A stretch of DNA of 64,000 bases, from the NCBI GenBank assembly GCA_025766275.1, contig JAFKAC010000028.1:248001-312000 (forward strand), read 5' to 3'. The notes beneath the pieces were generated by a model that was given only the letters and a program-made list of their open reading frames with translations, was not told where the DNA came from and made no database searches. Shown here piece by piece: positions 61,679 to 64,000 of this stretch. The stretch is from Lactarius indigo (taxonomy: Eukaryota > Basidiomycota > Agaricomycetes > Russulales > Russulaceae). Within the stretch, counting starts at the first letter, position 1. Every line of letters begins with the position of its first letter. A program made the translations under genes and the position numbers.

Positions 61679-64000
61679 ATGTCTAACTTTCAATCCATTC
61701 TCGATGCTCTAGACAAATACGCCGAGCAGACCGGCATAAATCTAAACGACAATCCGATCGCCGACAAGATCAACGACTGTGATTCTCCTGGAGCAGTCCT
61801 CATCCTACTTCAAGACAACATCAAAGCGTTCAACGGCTATCGCGACCAAAATCGGAAGTTCATCGATTGCCTCAACCCGGTAGTACAATTCGTCCATGCC
61901 TTCTCTGCAGTTCTTGGTGAGGCAGCGGGTCTGGTGAGCCGCAAAGGCCTACTTTATTATCTATTTCTTTTTTACACCCTCCCAACAAGGTACCGTTCCA
62001 ACCTGCAAAACTGATCTTCGTCGGCATCGATGTCCTCTTCACCGTGCGTAATTTCAAGCTCCTTATTCATTGATCGACTCAAATTGATATCCGAATAATC
62101 TCAGGCGGCTGATGGAGTCAGCGCGAGCTATGATGCCCTCCTTGAACTCTTCGAGTCCATCGGAAACTTCCTCAAACGTCTCCATGTCTACAGTGAGATC
62201 CCATTGGACCCTTTGATGACGGATATAGTAGCCAAGATAATGGTCGAGTTGATCTCGATACTTGCCCTAGCGAAGAAACAAATCCATCGAGGACGACTCA
62301 GTAAGCCGATTCTTTCTATAACTATCGGCAACAGTCTCCGAATGGGTTTGAGAGCAATTCGCAAAGAAGTTGATGGGGGATAGCGAGATCGAGAGCATAC
62401 TGAAGAGATTGGACAGACTCACCCAAGACGAGGCCCGCATGACCGTGGCGCAGACCTTGGCTGTCGTTCATGGTCTTTTGAATAATATGAAGGTGGTCAT
62501 GGACGGTACGTCAAGCTGTGTACTGACTTTAAAGCGCTCTGATCGGACAGTTCTCTAAATAGGTGGCGAGGCGTCAACGAGCGCAATCCGCCAGACTCTT
62601 GGTAAGTTTTGTGATTACACGCAAGTCGGCTTTCTCTGGTCTTATGGGGGATGCTAGTCAGCATGCAGGAGGTTGCGAATGAGATTAACAAAATGAAGCG
62701 TGCGTCGTCTCGCCCGTTCTTGGAGCTGTGGGGTGAACCGCCCCTTCAGGAAACCAGTTACAAAAGGACGCCAGAAGCTGGATCTCGCCTCCGGACCCGT
62801 CCAAGAATCACGTCATCGCACGCAGGATTCACTCTGGTGAATCCTCAGTATGGTTTACCTGCGGCCCCACCTTCGAGAAGTGGAACCTGATGGGCGGCCT
62901 CTTATGGATACATGGTAAACGTACGTCACTTTCATACCTCCCGTGATCACGTTTTCAACCGCTGATGGAAATTCGCGATGGTAGCGGGATCAGGGAAGAG
63001 CATCTTGTGGTAGGTGCCGCGCCACGCACACCCTCGTCTAAGTATATTCATATTGACGTCTGTCGACTAGTTCCAGTATCATCGAACAAGCCGCTACGCT
63101 ACGCGATCAGGGACTAGGCTTGGTGGCTTATTATTACTTTGACTTTAGAGATACCGCAAAGCAAGATGTCCGTGGCTTGCTGTGTTCCTTAATCATCCAA
63201 CTCTGCGCCAAGTCAGATCTTTGCTACGATGTCCTTTCTCGCCTATATTCCGATCACGACGCCGGATTGCGCTTGCCCGATGATGACGCACTCACCCAAT
63301 GCCTGAAGGACATGCTCGAACTCCCAGGACTGCCTCCGATCTATATCATCATCGATGCTCTCGACGAGTGCCTCGACACGTCTGGGGCGCCATCTCCACG
63401 TGAACTCGTGCTCGACCTTTTAGAGGACCTTGTCGAGTTACAACTTTCGAATCTTCGGATCTGCGTCACGAGTCGTCCCGAGGCAGATATCTATGATGCG
63501 CTTGGGCCGTTGGTGTCTCATCCTGTCTCTCTTCACGACGAAGCCGGCCAGAAGCAGGATATCATGGACTACATCAGTTCTTCTGTCGAGTCAGATAAAA
63601 AGATGCGAAAGTGGAGAGCGGAAGATAGGCAAATGGTTATCGATGCACTCACTCAGAGGGCCGGCGGAATGTAAGCAATCAGCATGACTGTATCGTAACT
63701 ATTTTTTCATTCGGTTACAGGTTTAGATGGGTTTATTGCCAAATAGAGGCGCTGCGACGGTGTTTCCCTCCAGCATTACGGCGGGCTCTCGAGGAGTTGC
63801 CTGAAAGCCTGGACTCAACATACGAGCGGATCTTGCTAGGCATCGAGAAGGCGAAACAGAAATATGCCTACCGCCTTCTGCAATGCATCGCGGTCTCTAT
63901 TCTCCCGCTTCGCGTTGAGGAGCTCGCGGAAGTACTTGCAGTTCAACCTGATGCCGGAGAGGAGTCAGAATATCATTCTGACTGGCGCCCCGAGGATGCA
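61679..64000 (+). CDS. NLR3: Goodbye-like / NACHT receptor, cut by window end
   Basis: Exons 61679-61933, 61990-62043, 62105-62300, 62353-62505, 62563-62601, 62658-62699, 62750-62920, 62985-63009, 63071-63670 and 63721 to beyond 64000 repeat exactly the lengths and phases of NLR1. The P-loop PGSGKSIL again sits in the 25-nt exon, and IYIIIDALDECLDT is identical to NLR1. The ankyrin part is beyond the window. Protein sequence is much closer to NLR1 than to NLR2. The acceptor before exon 4 reads TTTGAG instead of TTAG, a poor context that could lower splicing. Confidence 0.82.

Noticed and set aside
1..64000. tRNA genes, rRNA, CRISPR arrays, bacterial operons
   Set aside because: No cloverleaf, rRNA-like block or spaced direct-repeat array was recognised by eye; a covariance search would be needed to exclude tRNAs fully.

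Overview
The window looks like a repeat-rich, gene-poor accessory region of a filamentous basidiomycete, most likely an Agaricomycete mushroom. Host-type genes carry many short GT-AG introns (about 45-135 bp). The mobile elements are of fungal type: Tf1/sushi-like Ty3 chromoviruses, an APE-type LINE, a Tc1/mariner-like element and a large P/THAP9-like DNA transposon. The receptor-like genes are fungal STAND proteins (Goodbye-like N-terminus, NACHT, ankyrin repeats). There is no bacterial signature, CRISPR array or rRNA.

Region 1 (1-16408) is a nested transposon stack. A minus-strand LINE (about 15354 down to beyond base 36) is interrupted by a solo LTR of family B (265-890), by a solo LTR of family A' (3356-3763 plus 11715-11879), and inside that solo LTR by a complete, almost undiverged Ty3 chromovirus (3764-11709, target duplication CCTTG). 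Removing the inserts restores the LINE reading frames. A second family-B solo LTR (15833-16408) closes the stack.

Region 2 (16409-34250) is host-derived. A degraded GUP1-like (MBOAT) copy is split by a 6.3-kb DNA transposon (17038-23330) whose seven exons splice into one intact 1802-residue transposase-like protein ending in a PHD finger. Then come a nearly intact GUP1 gene with one nonsense codon, a truncated STAND N-terminus, HUS1 and mitochondrial uL30 remnants, another GUP1 relic and the intact ten-exon receptor NLR1 (29433-34250).

Region 3 (34251-49015) is a partial second unit. A uL30m relic is split by a second Ty3 chromovirus (34955-42763, target duplication GCGCG), followed by a GUP1 relic and NLR2 (44110-48497, frame broken near the end).

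Region 4 (49016-64000) is a third unit in the same order as region 2: a GUP1 relic split by a Tc1/mariner-like element with an intact passenger gene (50602-53852), an intact GUP1 gene (54927-57075), the same truncated STAND N-terminus, a longer HUS1 pseudogene, uL30m, a GUP1 relic and NLR3 (61679 to beyond the window end).

The genes fall into two groups. The receptors appear to have multiplied by segmental duplication of a divergent GUP1/NLR module together with housekeeping neighbours that then decayed. The mobile elements settled in the decayed copies. Many breaks and LTR differences are CG to TG/CA changes, which suggests a cytosine-methylation or RIP-like mutational process acting on the repeats.
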